Assembly: GCA_963971535.1 (NCBI GenBank)
Contig: OZ020591.1
Coordinates: 17,532,823 to 17,596,822 of the forward strand
Direction: 5' to 3'
Origin: Notolepis coatsorum
Taxonomy: Eukaryota > Chordata > Actinopteri > Aulopiformes > Paralepididae
Length of the DNA: 64,000 nt
The notes under the pieces were generated by a model. That model had not been told where the DNA came from. It worked only from the letters and a program-made list of their open reading frames with translations, and did no database searches. This document shows, one piece after another, positions 31,785 to 42,071 of this stretch. A program made the translations under genes and the position numbers. Position 1 is the first letter of the stretch. The number at the start of each line of letters is the position of its first letter.

Positions 31785-31905
31785 ACTAAGCTGCCCCTTA
31801 AGCTCCAGGAGAGAGGAGAGAGGCTGAAAACCTGCAGTTCTTGCCCGACTGATGGGAGCCGAATCCCGGATCCGATTTTTCTGATGAATACCCCCAAAAC
31901 ATGGA
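31785..31905. repeat. Inverted repeat, left copy (partner 34566-34680)
   Basis: About 115 bp, including gatgggagccgaatcccgga, is repeated in inverse at 34566-34680. The two copies flank the L2-like LINE (31906-34227) and the hairpin 34227-34568, so the LINE inserted into a formerly continuous palindrome. Confidence 0.88.
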
Positions 31906-34227
31906 GGTGAATGAATGAATGAATGAATGAAAACTTTATTTAACAGATTGCAGAATGGGTACAATACAGTACGGCTCAATACACACAATTGTTAAGGGGA
32001 TGCAGACCTGAGAAAGACGTTTGTCTTGTTTCCATCAGGGTCCCCCATTTTCAATTCATATAGACATTTATGACATACACAACATACATGACATTTATGG
32101 CATAGGGACATATAGGTATTTAGTACTGATACATTTGTGACATAAACGGTATTCAAATATACAGTACTGTTACCCATAGATCCTGACAGAGTATATACAT
32201 ATGATGGGGAGGGGACTGTACATTAGGAGGGGGTGGGTGGGTGGGAGAGAAATATACATACGGCGGGGAGGGAATATATACATGCGGTGGGGAGGAGACT
32301 GTCTATTAGGAGGTGGTGGGGGTTTTGGGCATTTACGGTGGCCAGTTTCGAATTGCAGCCTCCCGTAGGTGCTCTTTAAGAGCGGTTTTGAATGTGGGTA
32401 GGGATTCACATTCCTTTACAGCTTTGGGTAGGGCGTTCCACATTGATGTGGCATAATTGCGAAACGTGTTTAGTCCCTTGTTTGAGCCGAATCTGGGTTT
32501 AACATGATTTGTTGAGCTTCCTCTGGTGTAGTGGTTGTGGTATTCACTGACCTTTGGGAAGTATTTTGACATGTACATGGGTACCTTAGTCGTATAGTGT
32601 ATCTTGTAGACCAGGCCCATTGCAAGTTGCTGTACTCTGTCGTCTACTCTAAGCCATCCTAGGTTGTCAAAGTGGGCAGGGGTGAGGTGGGTTCTGGGGG
32701 TAAGGTCAAGTAGTAGTCTGACCAGTTTGTTTTGTGATGTTTGTAATCTTGTTTAAGCGCCTTTGAGGTGCTTTGGTACCATGAGGTGCACGCATAGTCG
32801 TAGTACCCTTGAATGAGTGCTCCTGCCAGAGTCTTCAGGGTATTCTTGTTTACCAGAGAGGAGATCCGGTACAAGAATCTAGTTCGTTGGTTGACTTTTT
32901 TTTATTACATTGGATGCCATTTTGTCACAGGAAAGATTTGCCTCTAGGATGGAACCCAGGTAGGTCATTTCGTCTTTCTTTGTGACAATATTGTCACCCA
33001 CTGTAACTGAGAAGCCGTCGGTCTTGCTGAGTTTGTTATTTGAACCGAAGAGAATGGACTCTGTTTTGCCCATGTGTAATGATAGTTTGATATCAGCGAG
33101 CCATATGCAGATTTTGCCTAGTTCCGAGCTGAGGGTTTTTTCAACCTGCAACTTGTTCTTGTCAGAGACCAGCAGGGCTGAGTCGTCCGCAAACAGGAAC
33201 AAGTTGCAGTCACAAGCTGACGACATGTCATTTGCATAAATTAGGAAGAGTAGCAGTCCTAGTATGCTTCCTTGTGGAACACCACAGCTCACTGTGAGCG
33301 GGGGGGGGGGGGGTAGAGTACCGTTTACCTCTACCATCTGTTCTCTCCCCTCCAGGTAGGATTGCATCCAGCTCACTGATAAACTATCAAAACCAATTGC
33401 TTTTAGCTTGTCAATCAGAATGGAGTGATTGACAGTGTCGAAGGCCTTTTGTAGGTCCAGCATGACCATGCCGCAGTATTTGCCCGCGTCCACCTCTTGT
33501 TTGATGTGGTCGTTCAGATAGAGGAGGCATGTGTCAGTGGAGTGGGACGTTCTGAAGCCAGATTGGAATTCGTAGATTCGATTTTTTTCCGCCAGGTACT
33601 TTTCGACCTGTTCGTAGACTATTTTCTCCATGACTTTCGAGATGGAGGTAAGAATAGAAACAGGGCGGTAGTTGCCTGGGTCTAATTTGCTGCCCTTTTT
33701 GTGCAGAGGGGTCACTCTCGCAATTTTGAAGTCCTTGGGGACGTGTCCCTGTTTTATAGAGAGGTTTATTTTGTGTGTGATGACTGGGGTGATGGCGGCT
33801 GCTGAGTCTCTGAGGAATTTGGAGGGGATGTTGTCATGGCCAGTGGCCTTGTTAGGTTGGAGGGCGCTACATTTTTTGAGTACGTCATCGTTTGTTACCA
33901 TTTCAAGTTTGAAGTCGTCTTTGTGGACCCCTAGGTTTTTGTAGTATGCTACTATGTGTTCTACCCCATAATGCCCTGAGTGGGAGGGTAGTTTGTTTAC
34001 CAGTGTTGTGGCTATGTTTGTGAAGAAGATGTTTAAGTAATTGGCTACATCCAGCTTGTCTGTGATGAGCGTGTTGTCCGTCTTTATGTTTATGTTTGAG
34101 AATCTGGTTTTAAGTTTTTTACTGCAGCCTAGTTGATTATTGAGTAATTTCCAAAGTTCGCAGGGTTTGTTTTTGTTTTCCTCAGTTTTGTCGTTGATGA
34201 AATTTCTTTTTGCGGTTTTGATCATGG
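31906..34227 (-). mobile_element. L2-like LINE, ORF2 linker-RT-3' UTR, tail (ATTC)n
   Basis: Minus-strand copy of the family at 2705-5452, with the tail at 31906-31930. The 5' end is cut at the start of the post-endonuclease linker. Sequence downstream of the long ORF continues in other frames (32659-32874, 32333-32620). Confidence 0.92.
32879..34225 (-). CDS. L2-like LINE reverse transcriptase (448 codons, partial)
   Basis: The longest LINE frame here. Linker KTAKRNFINDKTEENKNKP, then RT: NYRPVSILTSISKVMEKIV (about residue 190), SGFRTSHSTDTCLLYL, LDLQKAFDTVNHS (about 255), SCGVPQGSILGLLLFLIYA (about 315) and the catalytic box LFLFADDSALLVS (about 340), then ETYLGSIL-like TYLGSILEANLS. It stops after VIKKSQPTN, where a frameshift in a T-run breaks it; the C-terminal WNALP segment continues in another frame. 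The endonuclease is absent. The RT core looks intact, but the copy cannot be autonomous. The start ATG is internal to ORF2, created by truncation. Confidence 0.85.
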   Translation of the reverse strand: MIKTAKRNFINDKTEENKNKPCELWKLLNNQLGCSKKLKTRFSNINIKTDNTLITDKLDVANYLNIFFTNIATTLVNKLPSHSGHYGVEHIVAYYKNLGVHKDDFKLEMVTNDDVLKKCSALQPNKATGHDNIPSKFLRDSAAAITPVITHKINLSIKQGHVPKDFKIARVTPLHKKGSKLDPGNYRPVSILTSISKVMEKIVYEQVEKYLAEKNRIYEFQSGFRTSHSTDTCLLYLNDHIKQEVDAGKYCGMVMLDLQKAFDTVNHSILIDKLKAIGFDSLSVSWMQSYLEGREQMVEVNGTLPPPPPLTVSCGVPQGSILGLLLFLIYANDMSSACDCNLFLFADDSALLVSDKNKLQVEKTLSSELGKICIWLADIKLSLHMGKTESILFGSNNKLSKTDGFSVTVGDNIVTKKDEMTYLGSILEANLSCDKMASNVIKKSQPTN

Positions 34228-34568
34228 TCCCTAACGCATGGAAGTATTGATTGCGCCGTAACGAATCATTAAAAAAATATACCGTTAACTGGAATATGTT
34301 GTGCCTTTACACATATGTTGGATTATGTAATTGGTTTGTCATGACAAACTAATAAAAAATCGCGATTTACCCGGTGGCTACAACAACACACAGTGACTAC
34401 ATTCATCATTGTTTACAATGAACGGAAATCGCGATTTTTTATTAGTTTGTCATGACAAACCAATTACATAATCCAACATATGTGTAAAGGCACAACATAT
34501 TCCAGTTAACGGTATATTTTTTTAATGATTCGTTACGGCGCAATCAATACTTCCATGCGTTCGGGACC
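34227..34568. repeat. Near-perfect ~140-bp hairpin, possible palindromic MITE
   Basis: The left arm (ggtccctaacgcatggaagt onward, 34227-34368) and right arm (34427-34568) are almost perfect inverse copies around a 58-bp centre. Both inner edges are aaatcgcgatttttt-like. The outer arms continue into the 31785-31905 / 34566-34680 pair across the LINE insertion. Confidence 0.93.
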
Positions 34569-34680
34569 TCCATGTTTTGGGGGTATTCATCAGAAAAATC
34601 GGATCCGGGATTCGGCTCCCATCAGTCGGGCAAGAACTGCAGGTTTTCAGCCTCTCTCCTCTCTCCTGGAGCTTAAGGGG
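34566..34680. repeat. Inverted repeat, right copy
   Basis: Reverse complement of 31785-31905; outermost shared part is ggagcttaaggggnagc. Confidence 0.88.
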
Positions 34681-34683
34681 GAG

Positions 34684-34880
34684 CCGCGCTCGGCCAATCA
34701 GAGAAACGTGGAAGGCGCTCGACCAATCAGAGAAACGCGGAAGCGCATGTTGGTTGCCTAAAGTGTTCACGCGGACCAATCAGCTACGTCCGCGTCACGC
34801 GGCACCCCACACCCCGCCCCTTTGGAAATAAACAGCCAATAGCTGCCTCACACGGGGAAAGCCTGTGGCCCCGACAGACC
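34684..34880. promoter_or_regulatory. Cluster of CCAAT boxes with a GC box
   Basis: In 200 bp there are ggccaatcagag (34693), gaccaatcagag (34718), ggaccaatcagc (34772), gccaatagc (34836) and the inverse ctgattggtgg (34886), plus cgcccctttgg (34816). Regular NF-Y-type CCAAT spacing with a GC box looks like a TATA-poor Pol II promoter. It belongs to the repeat arm: parts recur at 30845-30910 and 48231-48283. Activity is unknown. Confidence 0.45.
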
Positions 34881-34984
34881 GCGCGCTGATTGGTGGAGAG
34901 GGGACGTCACTCCACATTGGGCCTAGCCCCTCCCCCCTGACCAGGCTCGGTTGAGACGTGCGGTTGGAGAGAGTGCGAGAGAGA

Positions 34985-35034
34985 GGGATGAATGAATGAA
35001 TGATTGAATGAATGAATGAATGAATGAATGAATG

Positions 35035-35089
<55 letters not shown>

Positions 35090-35105
35090 GAATCAATGAA
35101 TGAAA
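34985..35105. repeat. (TGAA)n-(TCAA)n compound microsatellite
   Basis: A switch from TGAA/GAAT units to TCAA units and back, abutting an L2-like LINE tail. Likely made by extension of two LINE tail types. Confidence 0.9.
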
Positions 35106-35305
35106 ACTTTATTTAACAGATTGCAGAATGAGTACAATACAGTACGGGCCAATACACACAATTGTTAAGGGGATGCAGACCAGAGAAAGACGTTTGTCTT
35201 GTTTACATCAGGGTCCCCCATTTTCAATTCATATTGACATTTATGACATACTCAACATACATGACATTTATGGCATAGGGACATACAGGTATTTAGTACT
35301 GATTT
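35037..35305 (-). mobile_element. L2-like LINE 3' fragment
   Basis: Tail plus 3' UTR (aactttatttaacagattgc) to ttagtactga near 35301. It truncates the left end of the inverted arm that follows. Confidence 0.85.
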
Positions 35306-36080
35306 GCGATTTGCGAGTGCTTAAAATATATCTTATATTATAGCTATGTGTCTAATACACCCGGCGATTGTCAGTGAGTTGCTTCCAGTCAATATGTACA
35401 AAACGGATTGCTTTTTCATCTGTACATTTCCGTTTTATACCGCTTTGAATATGAATATAGTTTTGGTGATTCTTAGTAATCCCAGGAAAAGACGCGATAA
35501 TAGCCCTTTAGTGGAATACACGAAACACGTCATTTTTCGCCTGATTATCGAATCTTCCTGAAATCAACGCTAGATTATCATTATTATCCTTCGTCATGCA
35601 AGAATGAAATGGGCCCTGGAGCGCGGCGCTCCCCCGCCACCTCCTCCCACTCAACGGCACACAGCCACACACACACACACAGATAGCCACGATCGCGGTA
35701 GAAAGAAATATCAGATCAACGTAAGATTTTATATATAGTGTTCTTACCTTGTCTCTGATGTAATGCAAAAGAAATAATCCAATTATCTGATCGCCATTCC
35801 AAATACTGCTTGTGGAAGTCTGTCCCACATTACTGAGCGTTACACATGAATGGGCGGGCGAAGTTAGTGTACCATGCCATCGTTGTAAAGGCCTGCCTCA
35901 TCTGAGTATTTAAACCCCGCCGCACGGCTCAGATCGGCCCTGAAAAGAAACTACACCATTTCTAATAGAGTGCAATACCTGCTGGAAGGCGTAGGCGGCG
36001 GTATTTGCCCTTTTGCGAGCTCAGACCCATTCCCAATGATAACATCAGGCTGGATGGATGAAAATGAATGGATATAGCTG
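35306..36080. repeat. Long inverted arm, left (partner 44430-45213)
   Basis: Reverse complement of 44430-45213: for example gtcagtgagttgcttccagt here and its inverse near 45135. Another part of the same arm, 36965-37095, pairs with 44325-44430. An insertion (about 36085-36960) separates the two. Includes a CA run at 35670. The arms' outer end on the right extends past 45213; here it is cut by a LINE. Confidence 0.88.
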
Positions 36081-36084
36081 TGAG

Positions 36085-36470
36085 AACTGGGGTCTGGAGC
36101 ACAGCCCAATTGCTGAATACACGAGAAGAGATAGGAGCGGTTTCAAGGGTGTTTAATGTCAAATGAGTGTGACAGATCATATTGGTCTGCGTTGTGTTGA
36201 TGTTAAATGTTAATGTCCCGAGGAGGAGTCGAACAGGGGGCTCCCGTGCCGCGGGCGACGACACAGGCCGCTGCACTAAGAAGTGAATTCACTCCTAACT
36301 ACCGTACCTATGCGTCTGTTAATCCTGTTATGAGGAAGTGAGTTTAACTTACCAGCCCGTAATGCCACAGTCACTTGTCAACACCCTTGTTTCTGTGACT
36401 GTGGATAATACTCACGGGCTTCCCCGTTACATGAGCAACACAGGAATTGGGGGGGATAGAACGGGGTTAT
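36085..36470 (-). mobile_element. SINE-like repeat with tRNA-like head, - strand
   Basis: On -, cttagtgcagcggcct followed by ctgttcgactcctcc has the spacing of Pol III A and B boxes. The downstream part resembles 45870-46140 on + (shared gtgagtattatccacagtca-like sequence). Boundaries are approximate. Confidence 0.5.
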
Positions 36471-36960
36471 GTTCTGTCTTGTGGCTGCCGTGGCGGCAGC
36501 GAGCGAGCAAGCGGTCCTGGTGCTTGTCTTGGAAGCTGCTGGGTTGCAGCGAGAGAACAAGTGTTCCTCTTTGGGGACAGGTGGCGTCCAGGCAGGGACG
36601 GCGGCCCTTTGGGGCACAGGAGAGAAACAGGTTAGAGTAGGCAAATACACGGTATCTAGCAGAGCTTTCGGCAGAGACGTCGTACCTGGGCAGTGGTAAT
36701 TAATACCACGACAGCTTCTGGTCAGCGTCGAGGTGTAGAAGTAGTCCCCCCATCAGGGAAGGATTGAGTGCAGCTGTGGAGAGTGGGGTGCCTGACCGCG
36801 TGCGAATTAGGGGGATGAAATACAGCTGGGCGTATGAGGGTAAAGGAAGGGGTGACTGGAGAAGGAGAGGATGAGGAGGAGTGTGCAGTGGATGGAGAGG
36901 GGGATGAAGAGGAGTGTGTGGAGGACGTGAGGGGAAAAGGAGGGGGAGTGAAGTAGGCCC
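36471..36960. other. Unassigned, G-rich; purine-rich minisatellite at 36735-36955
   Basis: No gene recognised. From about 36835 the + strand is strongly purine-biased, with repeats such as gatgaggaggagtgtg. This can form unusual DNA structures but needs no special explanation. Confidence 0.5.
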
Positions 36961-37095
36961 GTGCTGTGATTATGACAATAGCTAATAAAAAAAATAACAA
37001 TTACAACACGACTTTTATCGTAATTGGCGCTGAACGGTTGGCGAGTTAACTCGACTTTTTCCGTGATTGGCGTTGAATGAGTTAAAAGTAGAATA

Positions 37096-37637
37096 CTCTA
37101 CAGAAAATAGTTACTAAATTAAACAAAAAGGTCTAGACATTAATGTTGATTTTTTTCAAATGTATTATTTTGGCACAAACCCGGTGCCATTTAGCTCCAT
37201 TGTATGGGAGTGACAGCAGACATCTCTACTGCAGATATGTCCTGCCCTAGTGGGCTTTGCTCATAAGTAGTTCAAGGTAGCAGTCAGAAGACTGAGGTGT
37301 GACAGCAACAGTGTATTCCTTCAATAACTGGTGGCGCCAGAGAGCATCTGACAAAACCTCAGAGCCTGTTTCACCACAGAACTGGTGGGTCACATGCTTG
37401 AAGCTCTGATCCCTAGGAAAACTTCAGTGTTCAATGTTGAAAGATGGACACATCACATTGGACCTTGACTTCAATTTAAAAAAGAAATTGACTTCCATAA
37501 TGTTATTACTGTATATATTATATATTATGTTGTATGTATCAATGTTGTAGAATGTGGCTGCAATATTATCATTCATTGATAATTGTTCCACGGTAACAAT
37601 TAGGGATTGGAAATGTAGCAGCCAGAATAGTGATTTT
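37096..37637. other. Unassigned sequence between repeat arm and Ty3/Gypsy
   Basis: AT-rich, with no ORF of interest. It is interior sequence of the element whose arms are 35306-37095 and 44325-45213. Confidence 0.45.
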
Positions 37638-37642
37638 GTGTT

Positions 37643-38705
37643 TGTGGGGTTTCTGTCCTTGCTCTCTTCCTCGCTCTGTTCCTTTAAACCACCTCGCTCT
37701 GTTTTCCATTTGTTTCTGTTAATCATTTCATTCCCCCATTCACACGCTTCTTCCCAGAGACGTCGTTGATTGGTTCTCTCCCGTCCACACGCTTTTCAAT
37801 CACATCCCCCAGCTGTCACTGCTTGTCAATCAATCAATCCCTTATTATTTATACCCCGTTTCCCCACTCAAGTTTTGTTGGATCGTTTTGATATTTTCTG
37901 TTTGCATTCGCCGTTCCTGCTGCTGCTGTTGTTCCCTGTGCTTTACCTCCAGGATATCCAAGAAGCCTTCCTCTTGGACACCTTTTTCCCGTGGCGACGC
38001 GCTCGCTCCGCTGCTGTTCCAGCGCTCTTTACGCACAACGCCTGGGTGAGTTTTTAATGACTGTCTTAGATCAAATTCCGTTTTCGTGTGTTTTTATAAC
38101 ACTGAAGATTACCACCTTTTTATCAGACAGTCACTCACCCAGCGGTTGCCTTTTTGATTGTTTCACTGGGATAATATTTTGACCTAACATCTCCCACTGT
38201 GTGTTTATCACACCGAAGATATTATCACATTGGATTGTATTTTGGACTTCGCTCTCAGTGTCTATTTTTGCACCGAAGACATTTTTCACTTGGGATTGTG
38301 TTTTGGAACATTGCTCACTGTGTGTGTTTACACGAAGATTAGTTCACTTGGATAACTTTTGTTTTTGGGTACAAGTCACCTCTCCTGTTCTCCTGCTCGT
38401 TCTACCTGCACCCTGTGTTGACTCGCTCCCTCTCTCTCTCTCTCGGTCCCGCATCACCTCGGAGATTCTGCCGAGAGAGGTCTGCAGAGCGGCTCTGACG
38501 TCAGCATCTGCTACCCCCTACTACCACCTCGGGAGAAGCTGCAGAGCAGCAGAACATTTTCATCCTTGCTTGAATTCCTGTCTTGTTTAGACTCTTCCTA
38601 TTCTATGCTGTTTAATTAGTCTCAATAAACAAGCCCCTGTTTTTGGCAACTCTGAATCCTACTCTCTTGTGTCGTTGCGTTTGGGGTCGGTGTCAAACCA
38701 TAACA
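37643..38705 (+). repeat. Ty3/Gypsy 5' LTR
   Basis: 1063 bp. Differs from the 3' LTR at base 5 (g/a), in a CTG/TTG repeat, and at cttttcaatcacatc versus cacacatcacatc. Confidence 0.95.
37846..37853 (+). promoter_or_regulatory. TATA box of the Ty3/Gypsy LTR
   Basis: tatttata lies about 25-30 bp before cagttttgttggatcgt-like sequence (37871-37886), where the transcript probably starts. The position matters because the predicted RNA 5' end is complementary to the primer site. Confidence 0.6.
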
Positions 38706-38721
38706 TTACGATCCAACCAAA
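38706..38721 (+). promoter_or_regulatory. Putative self-priming primer binding site
   Basis: The 16 nt between the LTR and the gag ATG read ttacgatccaaccaaa. No tRNA 3' end complement starting TGG is present. Instead acgatccaa (38708-38716) is perfectly complementary to ttggatcgt (37878-37886) in the LTR just downstream of the TATA box. Allowing one bulged base, the pairing extends over 14 nt (37873-37886). This matches the Tf1-type self-priming known for this group. Confidence 0.7.
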
Positions 38722-39792
38722 ATGACGACCCCAGCCGACACAGAGAGGGTCAGAACCGCACTTGCTAATCAAGTCGAGTTGACCAGGGATCACAGTCACC
38801 AACTAGAGAGGGCTGCGGCTGCGGTGCAGGATCTCAGGGAACAGGTCCTGCCTATTCAAGGGTCAATGGCCGCTCTGGCGGGACAACAATCCGGTATTCT
38901 CGCTCAGCTTCACTCGCTGAGCGACACCGTTAATGCTTTACTTCCTTCACATCCTTCAGGAGCATTCACCGCAGCCCCAGCAGATCCCGCACCTCGGGAA
39001 CCCCGTCTCTCCGTCCCACGGCTGTTTGACGGCAATCCCGAGGAGTGTGCCACATTCATCATGCAATGTGAGTTGGTTTTCCGTCATCAACCAAGCCGTT
39101 TTACTGCTCGAGGGTCCCAAGTGGCTTATATGACGAACTTGCTTTCAGGCCATGCTGCCCAGTGGGTCACTTCCTCCTGGGCAATGGATGCAGATTTTGT
39201 TTTCTCCTATCCAGACTTCGTGGCGGAGCTCCGCAGAGTGTTCCACCATCCAGCCCGAGGTCTGGACCCCGGAGCCCGGTTGGGCACTTTCCGACAGGGG
39301 AGCGGCAGGGTGACGGACTATGTCCTGGAGTTTCGACTGGCGGCGGTGGAGAGTGGATGGAACGACCCTGCACTTCGCCTAACCTTCTTGAGGGGACTCA
39401 GTGACGCAGTCCGGGACCAGCTCGCTACCCGGGAGTTGCCCGACTCCCTCGAGGACCTGTTTAGCCTCGTCATCCGCATCGACGGACGCCTCCTGGAGAG
39501 AAGGCGCGAGAGGACCCGACTGTTACCTCCTGAGGTACCCCGGATTCCCCGGACGCATGACGTCACTCCTGGACGCCCTGTCCTCAACACTACTGGTGGT
39601 AGCAGGCCTCCCTGTTCGGTTCGCGAGGAGGAACCCATGCAGCTGGGACGCTCTCATCTGAGCCAGGCGGAGCGTGAGGCAAGGCTCAGGTCCGGTCTCT
39701 GCCTCTACTGCGGAGGTGCGGGACACCGAATCGCCGACTGCCCCACCCGGCCAAAAGATCAGGCTCGCCGAGACCCCGGGAGATCCTGGTGA
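38722..39792 (+). CDS. Ty3/Gypsy Gag (sushi type)
   Basis: 356 codons from the ATG that follows directly after the primer site. The product forms the virus-like particle. The N-terminal ~70 residues are predicted coiled coil ([19 protein letters not shown]). A retrotransposon-gag domain spans about 95-260 ([32 protein letters not shown]), followed by [20 protein letters not shown] and a zinc knuckle [14 protein letters not shown] (about 331-344). It is full length for the family and uninterrupted. Its end overlaps the pol frame, which lies one base back (-1), so pol is probably reached by -1 frameshifting, as in PEG10 relatives. I did not find a canonical heptamer; the only candidate in the overlap is a weak cccc-ggg run at 39774. 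Confidence 0.92.
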   Translation: MTTPADTERVRTALANQVELTRDHSHQLERAAAAVQDLREQVLPIQGSMAALAGQQSGILAQLHSLSDTVNALLPSHPSGAFTAAPADPAPREPRLSVPRLFDGNPEECATFIMQCELVFRHQPSRFTARGSQVAYMTNLLSGHAAQWVTSSWAMDADFVFSYPDFVAELRRVFHHPARGLDPGARLGTFRQGSGRVTDYVLEFRLAAVESGWNDPALRLTFLRGLSDAVRDQLATRELPDSLEDLFSLVIRIDGRLLERRRERTRLLPPEVPRIPRTHDVTPGRPVLNTTGGSRPPCSVREEEPMQLGRSHLSQAEREARLRSGLCLYCGGAGHRIADCPTRPKDQARRDPGRSW

Positions 39793-42071
39793 GCCGTTTT
39801 TCCCATTCCCAGCGCCGCGCACCACCTGACCATCTGATGAGCGTCACCCTGGCCTGGGGGGACCAACGTGCCACGGTGGAGGCCCTCATCGACTCTGGGG
39901 CTGACGAGAATTTCCTCGACTTCGAGTTCGCTACCCGAGCCAACATTCCACTTGAGGACCTGGTGAGGCCCTTGGAGATCTTCTCGTTGGACCAACACCG
40001 CCTGGCCGACATCTCTCAACGCACCAGCCCAGTCGTGCTGACCATCGCTGGGAACCACGTCGAGAGAATCCAGTTCCTCATCACCCAATCCCCCCTTGTC
40101 CCGGTGGTCCTGGGTAGGCCCTGGCTCGCGCTGCACGAGCCCCACATCGCCTGGTCCTCCGGTACCATCAAGGGCTGGAGCTCCTCCTGTCACGCCCTGT
40201 GTCTGCAGGCGGCGTCCTGTCCCCCGCCCCGGAGGCCCGCTGGTGAGTTGCCTCCGGACCTCTCGTCCATACCTCCCGAGTACCACGACCTCTTGGAGGT
40301 TTTCAGTAAATCCAGGGCTCAGGCCCTTCCACCTCACCGCCCCTATGACTGCGCCATCGACCTCCGCCAAGGGGCTCCCCTTCCCGGCAACCGCCTCTAC
40401 AGTCTGACCGTTCCGGAGAAGAAGGCGATGGATCTCTACATCTCTGAGTCATTGGAAGCAGGACTCATTCGGCCTTCCTCCTCCCCGGTGGCGGCCGGTT
40501 TCTTCTTTGTTGGTAAGAAGGATGGGGACCTGCGACCCTGCATCGACTATCGTCAGCTCAACGAGATCACCATCAAAAACAAGTACCCTCTACCTCTCAT
40601 GAGCTCCACCTTCGAGCCACTGACCCAGGCCTCGTTCTTCACCAAGCTGGACCTCCGGAGTGCCTACCATCTTGTCCGTATCCGTGAGGGCGATGAATGG
40701 AAGACCGCCTTCAAGACCCCCAGGGGCCACTACGAGTACCTAGTGATGCCGTTCGGCCTCACCAACGCCCCGGCGGTATTCCAGGCACTCATGAACGACG
40801 TCCTTCGTGACATGCTGGAGGTGTTCGTGGTGGTGTACCTGGACGACATTCTCATCTTCTCCAGGACCCTCGAGGAACACATCCAGCATGTCCGCCGTGT
40901 GCTGGAGCGCCTCCTCCACAATCGGCTCTTCGTCAAGGCGGAGAAGTGCCGTTTCCACTCCGACTCCGTCGACTACCTGGGCTTCATCGTTGAGAAGGGC
41001 TTGACCCGAGCGGATCCTCGCAAGATCCAAGCTGTGGAGGATTGGCCTGAACCCACCACTCGGAAGGAGTTACAGAGTTTCCTCGGGTTCGCCAACTTCT
41101 ACCGAAGGTTCATCCGGAACTACAGTCAAGTGGCGGAGCCACTTACCAAGCTGACCTCCCCCGCTCTGCCGTTCGACTGGTCCCCAGCGGCATGCGCTGC
41201 GTTCCGCTCCCTCAAGAAGAGGTTCACTTCCGCCCCTATCCTGCTCCACCCTGACCCCAAGAGACAGTTCATTGTGGAGGTGGACGCCTCGGATACTGGC
41301 CTGGGCGCTGTCCTATCCCAACGTTCTCTTTCGGACCAGAAGGTGCATCCTTGCGCCTTCTACTCGCGTCGCTTCCTCCCTGCCGAGAGGAACTACGACA
41401 CCGGCAATCGGGAGCTGCTGGCGGTCGTGGCTGCGTTGGAGGAGTGGTGTCATTGGCTAGAGGGTGCCGAGGAGCCTTTTACCATCTGGACGGACCACAA
41501 GAACCTGACGTTCATCCGCGCTTCCAGGCGCCTCAACGGTCGGCAGGCGAGATGGGCCAGTTTCCTCAGTCGGTTCGACTTCTCGCTGACCTTCCGCCCC
41601 GGTTCCCGCAACACGAAGGCCGACTCCCTGTCCCGGTTACACTCCAAGGGGGCTCCACCCTCTGAGGACCCTACTCCCATCCTCCCGGAGGCCCGAGTGG
41701 TTGGAGCCATCACCTTGGGCATCGAGGGTGTGGTTAGGCGTGCCCTACGCTTCCAGCGTGCTCCTAGCAACGTCCCTATGCATCGTCTCTTCGTCCCCGA
41801 CTCTGCCCGGTCCCGGGTACTGCTTTGGGGCCATACCAGCCGGTTCGCCTGCCACCCTGGCGTCCATCGCACGTTCTCCTTCCTGGCTCGTCGTTTCTGG
41901 TGGCCCACCATGCGGAACGACGTCAAGGAGTTCGTATTGGCCTGCACGGTCTGTGCCCGCAGCAAGGCCTCTCACCAGGCACCCTCCGGGCTCTTGCAGC
42001 CACTTCCCGTTCCGAGCCGTCCGTGGTCACATGTGGCGCTGGACTTCGTCACAGGTCTGCCCTCCTCCTAG
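39789..42071 (+). CDS. Ty3/Gypsy Pol, N-terminal part: protease, RT, RNase H, start of integrase
   Basis: 760 codons; the GTG at 39789 is not the real start, since the frame is open well upstream into gag. Protease: [12 protein letters not shown] (about residue 34). [21 protein letters not shown] (about 240), [33 protein letters not shown] and catalytic [10 protein letters not shown] (about 350). RNase [17 protein letters not shown] (about 496) and TIWTDHKNL (about 568). Integrase zinc finger with [11 protein letters not shown] and CTVCARS (about 690-725), then the first catalytic Asp in [11 protein letters not shown] (about 752). It ends at TAG 42069-42071, in frame with the remainder of integrase. 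Confidence 0.93.
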   Translation: MSRFSHSQRRAPPDHLMSVTLAWGDQRATVEALIDSGADENFLDFEFATRANIPLEDLVRPLEIFSLDQHRLADISQRTSPVVLTIAGNHVERIQFLITQSPLVPVVLGRPWLALHEPHIAWSSGTIKGWSSSCHALCLQAASCPPPRRPAGELPPDLSSIPPEYHDLLEVFSKSRAQALPPHRPYDCAIDLRQGAPLPGNRLYSLTVPEKKAMDLYISESLEAGLIRPSSSPVAAGFFFVGKKDGDLRPCIDYRQLNEITIKNKYPLPLMSSTFEPLTQASFFTKLDLRSAYHLVRIREGDEWKTAFKTPRGHYEYLVMPFGLTNAPAVFQALMNDVLRDMLEVFVVVYLDDILIFSRTLEEHIQHVRRVLERLLHNRLFVKAEKCRFHSDSVDYLGFIVEKGLTRADPRKIQAVEDWPEPTTRKELQSFLGFANFYRRFIRNYSQVAEPLTKLTSPALPFDWSPAACAAFRSLKKRFTSAPILLHPDPKRQFIVEVDASDTGLGAVLSQRSLSDQKVHPCAFYSRRFLPAERNYDTGNRELLAVVAALEEWCHWLEGAEEPFTIWTDHKNLTFIRASRRLNGRQARWASFLSRFDFSLTFRPGSRNTKADSLSRLHSKGAPPSEDPTPILPEARVVGAITLGIEGVVRRALRFQRAPSNVPMHRLFVPDSARSRVLLWGHTSRFACHPGVHRTFSFLARRFWWPTMRNDVKEFVLACTVCARSKASHQAPSGLLQPLPVPSRPWSHVALDFVTGLPSS

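Noticed and set aside
36719..37000. Ser/Pro-rich minus-strand ORF
   Set aside because: A product of a purine-biased simple sequence; no splice signals or domains support it.
39789..39789. GTG at 39789 as a genuine pol start
   Set aside because: The frame is open far upstream within gag, so the position is only where an ORF caller began; pol is expected to be made as a Gag-Pol fusion.
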